DNA of 40,000 nt from Tubiluchus corallicola (GCA_030141605.1 JAQGDQ010000363.1:122501-162500), one strand, 5' to 3'; shown: positions 11,101 through 19,509, numbered from the stretch's first letter. A program made the numbers and translations. The notes: generated by a model not told the origin, from the sequence alone.

Positions 11101-13518
11101 CTCAGAATTGTTACTAATATAATTAATTAATTAATGCGCATGTACCAGGTAATTAAAAAATTTCAGATTTTGAATTTAAGACGAATGAAAATTGAATTAT
11201 TATACGAATGTGTTAGTTTATAATAAAATAATGTTCAATAATGGGAAAGAAGAGACACATGTGACTACCTTTAAATAATAATTTAACCATTACGTATATA
11301 AAATTAATATTGTGAGGACCTAGAACCAAAAGGAAGAAAAAAAATTATTTTTCGCTTGTAGCTAGCAAAAGTGGATAAACATGTATGTTTTTATGGAGAG
11401 TTGTCACGTGCTACTTAAGTGTCTTTGACCATCAAGAATTTATGTTATAAAAGAATGTGGTCTTATTTGTTTAAAACTTTTAGAAGTGTGACCTCTGTGA
11501 AATTCTAGCAAACTTCTCAAGGGACCGTCTTAAGGACGTTCTATTCGAGGCACAAATGTAGAACTGCAAAACGAAGAAACTGCTGTATAGTTTTAATGTT
11601 ATGCAGCTACTGTATTTGTCTTCCATGAACATACTGGGTGTGATGGCAAAAATGTTTCTTCTAAAAACAGATGAATATCCCCCTAAATTAAGTTCACTCA
11701 TTTAGCGCACAGAGGAAATAAGGAGCCTGTGTAAGTCCTGCTGCCAGTACTGTGATGTCACTATCGTCAACATCATCATCATCACCTTCGCCGTCATAAC
11801 TATCATCAAAATCATCTTCGTCTTTGTCATTATAATCATCATCATCATCGTCGTCATCATCGTCATCATCGTCATCATTATATATGATAAGTCGTCAGGG
11901 CTTTCACACTCACCTAAAATCCAAAGTACTATTTAGGCGAATAAAACATGCTCCACTAAGAGGAAGGTTCTGAAACTTATCTGGCAGACTAAAGATCTCT
12001 ACCTGTAAGTGTTAGTAGTGTAGGGCGCTCCAGTTCTGCAATAGCTGTTGGGTTTGCAAACGAATATATGTCCAAATATTATTGTCTCACCTTGAGCGTA
12101 GGCGACTTGACAGGAGGGGGGGTAGAACAAGCCTATTTTAAAAGGCGGAGAAAGGTTTTAGGGACGTCAGTCGTGTGTGTATAATTCTCTTACAAACTAT
12201 TTGTAGAGGTAGCACAACTATCGGCTGCAAATTGCTCGTTGCGCCCTCTTCAGCTGTTATCAGTCAACTGCAGACCGTCTCTTCAAAGAGAAAAAGCTCT
12301 TCAAGTTGAAAAAGAGAGCTCTGGGCATTTATCAAGAGTAAACGCACATAAAACACTGTTAACAGCCATTCCATCTTTGACGATTGAGCAGCCTCTCGTC
12401 ACTATGGTTACTTAACTCGTTAGTTTATCTATCTCAGCCTGGCTGAACCTACGGAAGCTGAGAATAACCGTTAATTGTGAAACGAGAGGCTAAATTCGTC
12501 TTTCTAACGTCTTCCTGAACAAATTAACAGCGCATCAATGTCTAAACTCCGCAAAACAGTCATTCCTGTATCAAGTTAGCAGTGAAATTGAATACTAAAA
12601 GAACAATTCCATGTTTTATATAGTTTGGACAACAGAAAAGTAATAATAAATAAAAAAAATATTAATTATTTTCACTGAGGTTTTCATACGGGCATCTTCA
12701 CGTTTTCTTTCGTGCATCTCCGCACTTTTTTAGCGCTTTCACACGATTTTTCTCACATATCTTCTGACGTTTTCACAAAGGTTCACACTGATTCAGACTT
12801 TCATGAGGTCCCACACGGATGTTTTGAGTATCTTCACACATCTTCTGATTTGTTAGTTTTATATAATCTTAAATTGTTTCATGGAGATCTATACACCATC
12901 AGACATTTTAATACACACAAAGTACCACACAATTGAGACATTTTACCCGGCTCCACACGTCTTTAAGGGTTTTCATACGAGCATCTTTACGTTTTCTTTC
13001 GCGCAGCTCTGCACATTTTTAGCGCTTTCACGTTATTATTCACACATCTTCATTGGTTTCACAACGGCTCCACCCATCATTAGACGTTTTTACACGTCTT
13101 CACACGTGCTTTTGCTCAGATATGTTGTTATGGTTGCGCCCTTTTTCAGAGCCCCCTAGCACTGTTATGCAGATTTTCCAAGCCTTTAAATAGCTGCTGA
13201 TGTGAACACATATGTTAAGCTGAATGACTATGTATTATAATGCTACACTAATTTTAAGACGTGTTGAGCCGTGGGAACACCCACCCCATACTCACCTCCT
13301 CCATTTTTGAAGCACAGATAGGGAAATCTCCATACATTGCCTAATCCCACTGCATAACCGATACAGGATAAAAGGAAATCCGCTTTGCCTCCCCATTTTT
13401 CTCTCTCAGGTATGTCAGAGTCGGTTGCCTTTCCCTCCTCTGTCGTCATCAGTCCCGTGTCTGGACCCGGTCCATTTGGCTCAGGCTCCGTTATAGGAAC
13501 CTTCTGCTTCTTTCCCAT
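2021..13518 (-). CDS. SLC6-family Na+/Cl--dependent transporter, 5' six coding exons (partial)
   Basis: Joined exons are 13296-13518, 9240-9371, 7674-7818, 6283-6387, 3092-3224 and 2021-2155 (873 nt, 291 codons, reading frame kept across every junction). The product is the N-terminal half of a plasma-membrane symporter that uses Na+ and Cl- gradients to import GABA, taurine, creatine, glycine or a related substrate. What is seen: hydrophilic N-terminus (residues 1-45), TM1 with [14 protein letters not shown] (54-67), NGGGAFLIPY (72-81), TM2 ending in [10 protein letters not shown] (95-104), TM3 with a YY pair (134-135), loop-2 cysteines C159 and C168 around CDNPWNT, one N-glycosylation sequon N178-M-T, EFW (199-201), TM4, then [12 protein letters not shown] (245-256) in TM5 and [11 protein letters not shown]. 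The motifs fit the GABA/taurine/creatine branch best; the exact substrate cannot be read. Family members are about 600 residues, so TM6-TM12 should lie beyond the left edge. No stop codon or frameshift is seen in the exons. Confidence 0.92.
2737..2882. repeat. (CATA)n microsatellite
   Basis: A virtually perfect CATA tetranucleotide run of roughly 36 copies lies inside the intron after the TM4 exon. It translates as alternating Cys/Met/Tyr/Val in several frames, none of which is a gene. Confidence 0.98.
2883..3055. repeat. (CAGA)n / (GACT)n compound microsatellite
   Basis: GACT repeats give way to CAGA repeats interrupted by near-identical AAGTAGATAGACA and AAGCGACAGACAAG segments. These look like a longer secondary period of about 40-60 bp. 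The array ends about 37 bp from the TM4 exon donor. Confidence 0.95.
3092..3224 (-). CDS. SLC6 exon: TM4 (residues 202-246)
   Basis: The acceptor is TTTTTAG|TTTG and the donor GGAAAA|GTAATT. The exon encodes [18 protein letters not shown] followed by TM4 and the start of the next loop, WKSVKSSGK. The SSG-x-x-x-x-G-x-(L/I)-x-W pattern followed by a hydrophobic helix and (K/S)-S-(S/T)-GK is the normal TM4 entry and exit in GABA/creatine-type members. The exon leaves in phase 0. Confidence 0.92.
3625..3840. repeat. 32-bp minisatellite
   Basis: GATGGTGACA recurs at 3691, 3723 and 3755, exactly 32 bp apart, with diverged copies on both sides. The unit contains ATGTGACTTCGAGA. Similar GTGAC(C/T)T(C/T)GAGA pieces continue weakly to about 3900. 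Confidence 0.88.
3944..3965. promoter_or_regulatory. Perfect inverted repeat with two YY1-like arms
   Basis: GCCATCTT (3944-3951) is followed six bases later by its exact complement AAGATGGC (3958-3965). Each arm matches the core of the vertebrate YY1 site (AAGATGGC). It could be a regulatory site or the hairpin tip of a small mobile element. Confidence 0.45.
4150..4290 (+). pseudogene. THAP-type zinc-finger relic (N-terminal part)
   Basis: From the ATG at about 4147-4152 the frame reads [27 protein letters not shown], then [13 protein letters not shown] and a stop soon after. The M-x(3-4)-C-x4-C-N-S-x-x-R-Y start is what I know from invertebrate THAP domains. The later P-H-F...N-L-N fits the F-P-F-P-K-P...N-L-E stretch in degraded form. 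The second Cys/His pair and the remainder of the domain are missing, and no donor site replaces the stop. THAP domains occur in host regulators and in P-element-like transposases. This copy lies inside an SLC6 intron on the opposite strand and is probably a transposon remnant. Confidence 0.42.
4300..5280. other. Intronic stretch without recognisable genes
   Basis: This is AT-rich sequence with a slightly GC-richer patch at about 4640-4900 that includes a small AAGGGCT/AGCCCTT foldback. I see no coding exon, RNA gene or clear mobile-element boundary. Confidence 0.5.
5280..5521 (+). mobile_element. Non-LTR-type retroelement 3' end with (GAATT)n tail
   Basis: The segment ends in GAACTGAAATTGAATTGAAT-type pentamers after ACATAAATAAATTAAA, the microsatellite-like tail of CR1/L2/RTE-type elements. 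Similar tails occur at 39173 (+) and 33354 (-). A stem-loop (5336-5381) lies upstream in the presumed 3' UTR. No coding part is seen. Confidence 0.5.
5336..5381 (+). other. Stem-loop with 10-bp perfect arms
   Basis: AAAGGATAGC (5336-5345) pairs exactly with GCTATCCTTT (5372-5381). An inner GACT/AGTC pair extends the hairpin. It sits about 110 bp before the GAATT tail and may be the 3' UTR hairpin used by some LINEs or SINEs for reverse-transcriptase recognition (inference). Confidence 0.55.
5522..6282. other. Intronic stretch, nothing recognised
   Basis: This AT-rich sequence between the retroelement tail and the loop-2 exon shows no repeat, RNA or coding signal beyond the donor at 6282. Confidence 0.5.
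6283..6387 (-). CDS. SLC6 exon: extracellular loop 2 (residues 167-202)
   Basis: The acceptor is TTTTCTTTTAG and the donor GGGA|GTAAGT. The exon encodes [19 protein letters not shown], then [16 protein letters not shown]168 lies nine residues after C159, the spacing of the conserved SLC6 loop disulfide. N178-M-T180 is a glycosylation sequon, as is usual in this loop. EFW near the end is typical of GABA-type transporters. The exon is only 105 bp and is missed by simple ORF length filters; the phase-2 entry and exit fit both neighbours. Confidence 0.9.
6841..6974. repeat. 19-bp minisatellite with GGTACC in each unit
   Basis: CCAGGTACC starts at 6852, 6871, 6890, 6909, 6928, 6947 and (as CCAGGTACA) 6966, exactly 19 bp apart. 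The unit is CCAGGTACCAGACCCCRCT. Seven copies lie within an SLC6 intron and are far GC-richer than the flanks. Confidence 0.96.
7390..7650. repeat. (TACAA)n pentanucleotide array
   Basis: The core is a nearly perfect TACAA array with CACAA and TGCAA variants at the left edge. It ends about 25 bp from the donor of the TM3 exon. It gives long stop-free frames on both strands because 5 and 3 are coprime and no stop triplet occurs on the minus strand. These are not genes. Confidence 0.98.
7674..7818 (-). CDS. SLC6 exon: TM3 and start of extracellular loop 2 (residues 119-167)
   Basis: The acceptor is TTTTCCAG|GT and the donor AACAG|GTAAAC. The exon encodes [16 protein letters not shown], the rest of TM3 and the loop sequence [13 protein letters not shown]. 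The tyrosine pair 134-135 matches the TM3 position where this family contacts the substrate carboxylate. C159 is the first cysteine of the conserved loop-2 disulfide. The exon ends in phase 2. A pentanucleotide array begins only about 25 bp into the following intron. Confidence 0.92.
7950..8450. repeat. About 102-bp degenerate tandem repeat
   Basis: CATTAG-type unit joints lie at 8261 and 8364, and CATGCT at about 7959, 8165 and 8266, giving a period of about 101-103 bp. Shared words are AAAATTGTGTG, ATGACAACAT, GTGCCAT and TTCTTGAGATGATT. There are roughly five units with substantial divergence, so the array is old. Confidence 0.7.
8576..9100 (+). repeat. Dispersed repeat family 1, copy 1
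   Basis: The copy starts GGAAGACCGGACGATTG and runs through GCTTACGTCAGAAACTAACC, ATGGTTATCACGGTACCGCC and CGCACGTGACAAAAA to about TCATCCGGTTTTCCTT. The same order of blocks occurs at 19777-20325 and, truncated, at 17491-17670. No open reading frame of note. It may be a non-autonomous transposon or SINE-like unit; termini are unresolved. Confidence 0.85.
9240..9371 (-). CDS. SLC6 exon: TM2 and first intracellular loop (residues 75-119)
   Basis: The acceptor is TTTAACAG|GT and the donor AAAG|GTTTGT. The exon encodes [19 protein letters not shown], then [18 protein letters not shown] and MCPLFK. The LE-x-x-x-GQ(F/Y)-(T/A)S end of TM2 is one of the most constant SLC6 motifs. The exon enters and leaves in phase 1, which matches its neighbours. 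The donor is weaker than the others in positions +3 to +6 but is the only site that keeps the KG-IGYG junction expected for the family. Confidence 0.92.
9947..10350. mobile_element. GC-richer segment, probable transposon fragment
   Basis: Base composition rises sharply against both flanks. An imperfect inverted pair, TTTTTGAAAGACACC (9947-9961) and GGTGTCTGAAAAA (10294-10306), brackets the segment. The right side has a GGGG/CCCC foldback and ends near CTCGTACGCCTATG. A 104-codon + strand open frame inside matches no protein I recognise. No target-site duplication was found. Confidence 0.35.
10931..11150 (-). mobile_element. Reverse-oriented retroelement 3' end with (ACTT)n tail
   Basis: Read on the minus strand the segment ends AATAAACTTACTTACTTACTT, a polyadenylation-like signal followed by tetramers, as in many L2/CR1-type tails. 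No coding part is seen upstream. Confidence 0.45.
11765..11880. repeat. (ATC)n / TCATCG trinucleotide run
   Basis: A run of CATCAT, TCATCG and CGTCAT triplets lies in the first recognised intron. It has no coding context. Confidence 0.9.
12681..13120. repeat. Diverged 289-bp tandem duplication rich in TTCACAC
   Basis: TTTTCATACGGGCATCTTCA at 12681 recurs as TTTTCATACGAGCATCTTTA at 12970. Both are followed by ACGTTTTCTTTCG and later TTTAGCGCTTTCAC. Between them degenerate TTCACAC/CTTC motifs recur about every 20-30 bp, suggesting an older minisatellite that was duplicated as a block. Confidence 0.7.
13296..13518 (-). CDS. SLC6 exon with start codon: N-terminus and TM1 (residues 1-75)
   Basis: The exon encodes residues 1-74 and the first base of the codon for G75. 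The first 45 residues are polar and Pro/Gly/Glu-rich, as expected for the cytoplasmic tail. TM1 follows with the invariant unwound segment [14 protein letters not shown], where the family binds Na+ and substrate. Tyr55-Ala56 in this segment resembles the GlyT/GAT1 type rather than the Glu found in the betaine/GAT3/taurine subgroup (family knowledge). The donor reads GGAG|GTGAGT. The ATG sits directly after an acceptor (tract TTTTTATTTTAG, then ATGGG), so at least one upstream exon exists and an earlier in-frame start cannot be excluded. Confidence 0.92.
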
Positions 13519-13534
13519 CTAAAATAAAAACAGT
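13519..13534 (-). promoter_or_regulatory. Splice acceptor abutting the SLC6 start codon
   Basis: On the minus strand a T-rich tract ends in TTTTAG immediately before ATGGGAAAG. This is a canonical 3' splice site with polypyrimidine tract. It implies a non-coding (or N-terminal coding) first exon further right in the window or beyond it. I could not identify that exon or a promoter. Confidence 0.7.
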
Positions 13535-13850
13535 TGAACAAAATTTCTGTTTGTAAACATAATAAACATATATAGCTTCTCATTAAAATACTAACAAAGT
13601 GTTTATACGACATATGAAATGTAAAAAATATCATATAAAACATACTTTTATGTTTTAAATCTCATATATTTGTAAATGTCGTTTATACATTTTGTCTGCT
13701 AAGCTGCTTTTTGATTTTAAGCTTTTTAGTCAGGATGAAAGAAATCAGCAGTAGGGCTTGAGTTTGTAAATAAACACCAATTAGTAGGAATTGTAAAAAA
13801 ATGAATGCTTTGTTTTTAAGGACAAAAATAACAACAATAAGTTTATTGAT
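13535..13850. other. AT-rich sequence upstream of the first coding exon
   Basis: No TATA-initiator arrangement, exon or repeat can be supported. If the acceptor at 13519 is used, this is intron sequence of the SLC6 gene. Confidence 0.5.
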
Positions 13851-13851
13851 G

Positions 13852-14155
13852 CAATACACTGCAATACAATACAATACAGTACAGTACAGTACAGTACAGT
13901 ACAGTACAGTACAGTACAGTACAGTGCAGTGCAGTGCAGTGCAGTGCAGTGCAATGCAGTGCAGTGCAGTGCAGTGCAGTACAGTACAGTACAGTACAGT
14001 ACAGTACAGTACAGTACAACACAACACAACACAACACAACACAACACAACACAACACAACACAATGCAATGCAATGCAATGCAATGCAATGCAATAGAAT
14101 ACAGTGCAATGCAATGCAATGCAATGCAATATGATACAATGCAATACAGCACAAT
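13852..14155. repeat. Block-structured pentanucleotide array (YRCAR units)
   Basis: Five-base units occur in homogeneous blocks: TACAA, then TACAG, TGCAG, TACAG again, CACAA, and TGCAA. All variants differ only by transitions and fit YRCAR. The array translates as stop-free Cys/Ile/Leu/Val or Gln/Tyr/Asn/Ser frames that are repeat artefacts. Confidence 0.97.
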
Positions 14156-15290
14156 ATACAAAGACAGTAAACGTAAAGCTAATAATTTATAGAGGATTAT
14201 GGAATGTTGATTTTGAATCACTTGCAGACTCCCATGCTAGAGGAACAAGTGGCATTGTCACCAATATTTTTCTGTTTTCCATAGATAGATAATACATCTT
14301 CGTCCTTCGTTAAAATAAATGGCTATTGCTTATGCTCATGAAATTTCAACTTACAAATCAAATCGACTATCTGAATTTATCACTTATAGTAACTATGAGC
14401 ATATTACGCATGCGCAGAAATGTATTTAAATTGTACTGAAGGGTTAAGTCTTTAAAGCTGCTGGAGTTTGTTATCGCTTCGTGGGTCGTAAATCTCCCTC
14501 ATACGAGTACTAATGAGGTAATAGTTTTCTTGTAACAAAATATGCTTGCTTTAAGTACCTCAGGGCGGACCGTACCCAATGGGGCGCTCGCTTTGCCCAC
14601 CTTTTCTCAGAGCTCATTACCACTGTATAAGGTCTTCTAATAATGAACCGATGTTTCTTGCAATAATTGCGGAACTCTTTGAAAAATGGCTCCGCAATTT
14701 GGGTTGTTTGAATCTTCTGAGAGGTTTCCTAGGATAGATACGCCCAGGCAGGAAGCCATGCATTCGCAGGAAAACACATGTTGCAGATTTACGCGAGTTT
14801 TCCTTGTGGCCGCTCAAATTATCAGTCACTGAAAACCTCAGAAAACTTCATGAAAGACAACGCTGCTGAGGCGGTCAGACAAGATTTCTCTTAGTCACAA
14901 AAGAGGAGACAAAACAATTCCTATTCTGACACTTAAGTTGTTAATTCACTATTAGACTACTATAACAACTAGACTCTTTACAGGACTTTCCGGAGTCGGT
15001 TGTACCCTAATTTATCGGTCGAGATTTGAGCAAAATCGCTACTCATCTGGATGTTGTTATTGTTGTTGATATTGTTCGCATCTGTGTTTTGTAGACTGTA
15101 GTACTTCGTATGAACACAAAACATCGGAGTTTTTCATTCAGAAAAGGATAGGCTAAGCTTTTAGTACGGTGTTGTATATTAGTTCAAGTTTAAATATGAT
15201 TAAATTTTTAGCAATTGCAAAGCAAACTTGGGAAACAGAAACATTTTATATAAATAAAACAACATTATTTGCTTGTCTACTTGGATTGCT
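14156..15290. other. Non-coding stretch, no gene recognised
   Basis: AT-rich sequence. ACGCATGCGCAGA at about 14406-14418 resembles an NRF-1 site (GCGCATGCGC type) and could mark a promoter, but nothing else supports one. A 70-codon minus-strand frame at 14617-14829 resembles no known family. Confidence 0.45.
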
Positions 15291-15295
15291 TACTT

Positions 15296-15376
15296 ACGCA
15301 CTCACTCATTCGCTCGTTCACTCACTCACTCGCTCGTTCACTCACTCGCTCACTCACTCACTCACTCACTCACTCA

Positions 15377-15429
<53 letters not shown>

Positions 15430-15449
15430 TCACTCACTCACTCACTCAC

Positions 15450-15512
<63 letters not shown>

Positions 15513-15600
15513 CTCACTCACTCACTCATCCACTCACTCACTCAGTCACTGACTCACTCAATCACTCACACACTCACTCGCTCATTTACTCACTCACTTG
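15296..15600. repeat. Compound (ACTC)n-(AC)n-(ACTC)n-(AATC)n-(ACTC)n microsatellite
   Basis: Successive homogeneous blocks are ACTC/GCTC, a long AC dinucleotide run (about 15379-15424), ACTC, AATC (about 15450-15511), then imperfect ACTC. The Thr/His/Ser/Leu open frames across it are artefacts. Confidence 0.97.
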
Positions 15601-15609
15601 CTTACTTAA

Positions 15610-17225
15610 CTTTCTCAAACTGGTTACTCAGGAGGTTTATTCATTTGCTTAATTAAACGTTTTCGACAATTTTATAGTGCTGTGTTATAATTATTCATGG
15701 AATGGACAGAGAGCGACATCTGATGAGGTGATTCTATCAACTAAACAAGCAAAATCGATGTTTGCTCATCTTTACTGATTTACATAAGGTAATTTTTAAC
15801 TAGTTTAAAGAAAGCACTACGAAACCCAAGTTCAGTGTCTACAATCTGTACTCGCTTGTCTCATTGTTTACCTTAGGCTCAACAAATAAAAAACAAGTCG
15901 CAACAAAATCATATTAACGTCAGTTCACCTTATCTCTCTTCAGTGTATATTGCAGACTTTAGACGACATAATTCGATTTCAACTGAACAAAAATGTCACG
16001 TTGTTTTTCGCATTACGCATTCACAGCATCAAGCAAAATTACGTGGAAACAGAGAAGCCAAATTACGTTCATCAGTTACATCCAGCAATGACGTTTTTCA
16101 CGTATTGCATATTGGATTAAGATGACAGAATAGAGGACAGGCTTAAGTCTTGATAATACAATATGTATCATGAATATTCCTGACATGAACTCCCGCCTAT
16201 TTAGGGCCACAAAGCCGATTAAAAGACTTAATTTTCTTCACCTCGCCGCCCGCGCCCAGGCTGTTCAACTGAAATAAATAGTGTAGATTCTTTTTGCATG
16301 ACCTGATACGAATCTGATACTGCAGCTGTTCAAAAACCGCTCGGTATGGAGCAGAATTAAGCTGAGAATATCCCAACTAGTTCATACTTGAGCTGCCGCG
16401 GTTAAGTGCCTCTTAAACGTTCTCATTTTTCGTTGTTTGTAAACTTTATTTGCCCCAGGAAGCGAAAGAAGTAACAAGAAATCGTGTATCAGTTATCAAT
16501 TATCCCAGCCCGTTCTCACGAGCTTTCTCTTACACTCTGTAGATGGCGCAGCAAACAACTAATGGTTGCGCAGCACATTGCATGCTGCGCTGTGCAGTAA
16601 TTTCCCGCTGGTAATATATTAATTATCAGTGCATTGTTTATTTTATACGATAACAATGTTACAGATTGTTGAATGTTCACAACATTGTCAGACTCTAAAA
16701 CGGTGTAAGTATGTATCCATTCAGCCATTTAGGAACTTAGGTTTGCCCGATGAACTACGCCATGACAAAATTGTGGAATTTTAATCTATCTGGAGCCACT
16801 GCGTCTCGGCTGGACAAATGGCGTCCAAGTGGCATTAATATATTTTGCTTAGTGAAGGAAAGTAATTTCTCTGGAAGCACTTAGGAACGACTTAGCCTTA
16901 TTATTAACAGATTCTCTCTTTTGTCAACCGGAAGAGAGAAACCCACATACAGCTGTGTCATTGCCTGTGAGTCATCACCGAAGGATATACAATTTTGTAC
17001 ATTATTAGTTTTGTGAATAAAAATATTCTTTGAGGAATACCACATTGTTTACTATTTACTTCAAATCAAATCAATCTTAATGAGAAAACAAATGTTTTAC
17101 GAAAATGTTACCAAATGTAGGAGAGGAGGAATTACCAATTGAGGAGGCCCCAATCTATTTTATAGGAATCTGCAGGCCACATTCACAAACCTATACAAAA
17201 CGTGAATCTTACGTAACATACACTA
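15610..17225. other. Non-coding stretch, no gene recognised
   Basis: This region contains one perfect hairpin (16568-16590). Short open frames here do not resemble known proteins. No RNA gene or element boundary was seen. Confidence 0.45.
16568..16590. other. Perfect 8-bp stem hairpin
   Basis: GCGCAGCA (16568-16575) pairs with TGCTGCGC (16583-16590) across the loop CATTGCA. Function unknown. Confidence 0.6.
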
Positions 17226-17229
17226 ATTA

Positions 17230-17363
17230 TACTTGAGCCCGTTTTGTATAGAGAAAGAGAAAGAAAGAAATTTAGAAAGAAAGAGAGAGAGGAGAGAAAA
17301 AGAAAATGAGGAAAAGAGAGAAAGAAAGCGAAAGAAAAAGAAGCAGAAAGCAGGTGAAAGAGG

Positions 17364-17402
<39 letters not shown>

Positions 17403-17445
17403 AAAACGCGAGGGGAGAGAGACAGATAACCAGAAAGAGTTAGAG
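17230..17445. repeat. Purine-rich GA tract attached to repeat family 1 copy 3
   Basis: AG-only sequence with GAAA, GAGA and AAAGAAAATGAGGAAAAGAG words and a (GA)n core. The same words in the same order precede copy 2 of the dispersed repeat (about 19560-19735), so the tract belongs to a larger duplicated unit. Confidence 0.88.
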
Positions 17446-17490
17446 GAATAGCTTTCTGGTTGTAGACCGAGATGAATTTAGTGAGTTACA

Positions 17491-17670
17491 GGAAGACCGA
17501 ACGGTTGTTTATGCTCAATCTCATTTTAATTTACTGTCCAAAATATACATTCTCTTGCCTATAAAAGTTAACAATTATTTATCATATTTGAATAATTAGC
17601 TTAGAAAGTTAATTAACGGCACCGACCGAACACAACTATTGCTTACGTCAGAAACTAACCACAGTTTGTA
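17491..17670 (+). repeat. Dispersed repeat family 1, copy 3 (3'-truncated)
   Basis: The copy starts GGAAGACCGAACGGTTGTTTA and shares TCCAAAATATACATTCTC and GCTTACGTCAGAAACTAACC with copies 1 and 2. Similarity stops after CACAGTTTGT, so only about the first third is present. Confidence 0.82.
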
Positions 17671-17674
17671 TAGG

Positions 17675-18685
17675 CTATTTACAACAACACAGCTGAACCC
17701 TTACAAACAATGATTAGTACACTGAAAGTACCCAATGTTTTAGTGTTATAAATATGCACAAATTTCCAGAAACAAACATGTATAAACAGTTCACAGTTTT
17801 CTAAGAACAGACGTCGTGTTTGGTGCAGATCTTTGTACTTGATCAACTGCATAGATTTATAAATCCTGTAAGAATCGTGTGAACGTGTGGTTGGAAAATT
17901 ATTAAGTCACGTGATTATGTTGCACTAACAATAGTCGGTGTAGAAAGGGATCTTCTTTCCTGTGTAAAAGAACATTTGACGCAACAAACGAAAGAGTTTA
18001 GCAGAAGTAAGTAGAATGGCGAGTGATAAAAGAAGCTGAAGTTGGCAACAACTTTCAATGAACAAAAAGTTCAAGCCAGACAGATTATAAAAATCACAAA
18101 GTTGATTAAATACACTAAACAGCAAATTGTTGTTGCTACATATGTGTTGCATTGTTGGTTTCTATAAATTGTAAAACAATCAATATTATATTTTACAGTT
18201 TTTTTGAAGCTAATTACTTAACCGTAACAAGTATGGGCGTTTGGTGTCTCTAGAGAAATTTTTTGCGTGGAATTCATTTAAAGACAAGAAAAGAGGCAAC
18301 TGAAGTAAGTTTCAAAAAAATCGCCTCAAAAAATTATAATACTTTACAGCAATTTTATGCACATATCGTACTCGCGTTAAAAGAAATTTTTGTTTGTTTC
18401 CATTTTAAATCTCCAGCAATACTGTTCCGACGGCGCCATTACATGACGTTACTACGTTACGTAAATCAGGGGAAAAAAGGCAATGTTAAATTATGACCCA
18501 AAAAACTTTCAGTGCAGATCTATATTACTTAGCATTTCACTTACTTGCTGGAAATACTTATGTAACTGGACTAATTTAAAATGTTTGTGCCAATTGGTAA
18601 AATGTCGCTGACTCACCCTCCAGGGTGCGCCACTCTCTAGCCAAAAACGTACTTATTGACAAGATTCAGTTATTTAAAATTTTAC
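17675..18685. other. Non-coding stretch, no gene recognised
   Basis: AT-rich sequence with no repeat array, RNA signature or protein family visible. Confidence 0.45.
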
Positions 18686-18689
18686 TTAA

Positions 18690-18895
18690 TTAGCAACATG
18701 TATGCTACGAATGCTCTGATTATTTTTTCAAACTTTTCTCAACGTTGTCAAGACTTGTTTTAAACGACCTACCAAACGGTCATCGCAGGAGTTTAAATTT
18801 ACAAGTTTTATACAGCGTTACGGCTGATGCGAGCCATGTATTCGAAAAGATAGTACGAAAGTGGTATAAAATTTCGAGACGAATTTTTTAAGCTT
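18690..18895 (+). repeat. Dispersed repeat family 2, copy A
   Basis: Shared words with copy B (about 29955-30172) include GCTCTGA.TATTTTTTC, GTCATCG..GGAG.TTAAAT, TTTACAAG.TTTATACAG.GTTAC, and AAATTTC.A.ACGAATTTTT. Copy C at 34765-34850 carries the same 3' part on the other strand. Element type is unknown. Confidence 0.7.
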
Positions 18896-18899
18896 CCTG

Positions 18900-19365
18900 T
18901 AAGTGGAGGGTTTTCTTGCACTTTCATCAATTTTGCCTAACAAAAATTTTGAATAATTTGTTAAAAAAACATTTAGCCTGCTACCCTTGCGTTTAACATT
19001 GCAAATGGCTGCCAAAAATGAACCCTGTTTATAAGATACTAGCTGCAACACGCGATCACGAAGTTCTAGGACAAAAAGACCGACCGTATTCGAAATTGCG
19101 ATTTGTGAATTTGCTAAACCCACGTCTTAGCAACACGAGGAGAATGGTATGCGATGCATTTTCTAGCTGCCTTCCTTAGAAGTGCTTGTTCAGTTGGAAA
19201 AGCTTAAAGAAACGTGGCTGTTAAAATCCACAGTAAATATTATGTTTAGAGTTTCACAATAAACACGAGTGTTTCCTGCTGCAGTGAGATACGATTGTCA
19301 GCAAGTACAAACTGCTAGAACAACCTACCCACTGAATGAGTAATTACGTATGTATTGAAGGGAAC
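18900..19365. other. Non-coding stretch, no gene recognised
   Basis: A 101-codon minus-strand frame at 18818-19123 overlaps repeat family 2 and resembles no known protein. Nothing else is visible. Confidence 0.45.
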
Positions 19366-19369
19366 GAAG

Positions 19370-19436
19370 AGAAAAATGAGGTAGGTATAAGAGAGTGGGG
19401 GAGAAAGGGCAGATAAATGAATGGAGCAGGAATGGG

Positions 19437-19509
<73 letters not shown>

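Larger units (their letters stand above)
9372..13295 (-). other. SLC6 intron between the N-terminal exon and the TM2 exon
   Basis: This 3924-bp intron starts GTGAGT and ends TTTAACAG. It contains a GC-richer probable transposon fragment (about 9947-10350), a reverse-oriented retroelement tail with (AAGT)n (about 10931-11150), a TCATCG-type trinucleotide run (11765-11880), and a diverged 289-bp duplication rich in TTCACAC motifs (12681-13120). No additional in-phase SLC6 exon is needed, because the exons on either side join exactly as NGGG-AFLIPY. I see no independent gene. Confidence 0.85.

Noticed and set aside
13683-14292. Several open frames up to 153 codons on both strands
   Set aside because: Artefacts of the YRCAR pentanucleotide array.
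14406-14418. NRF-1-like site ACGCATGCGCAGA as the SLC6 promoter
   Set aside because: A single motif about 890 bp from the first coding exon with no other promoter evidence.
15169-15656. Three 127-codon Thr/His/Ser/Leu open frames
   Set aside because: Artefacts of the ACTC/AC/AATC compound microsatellite.
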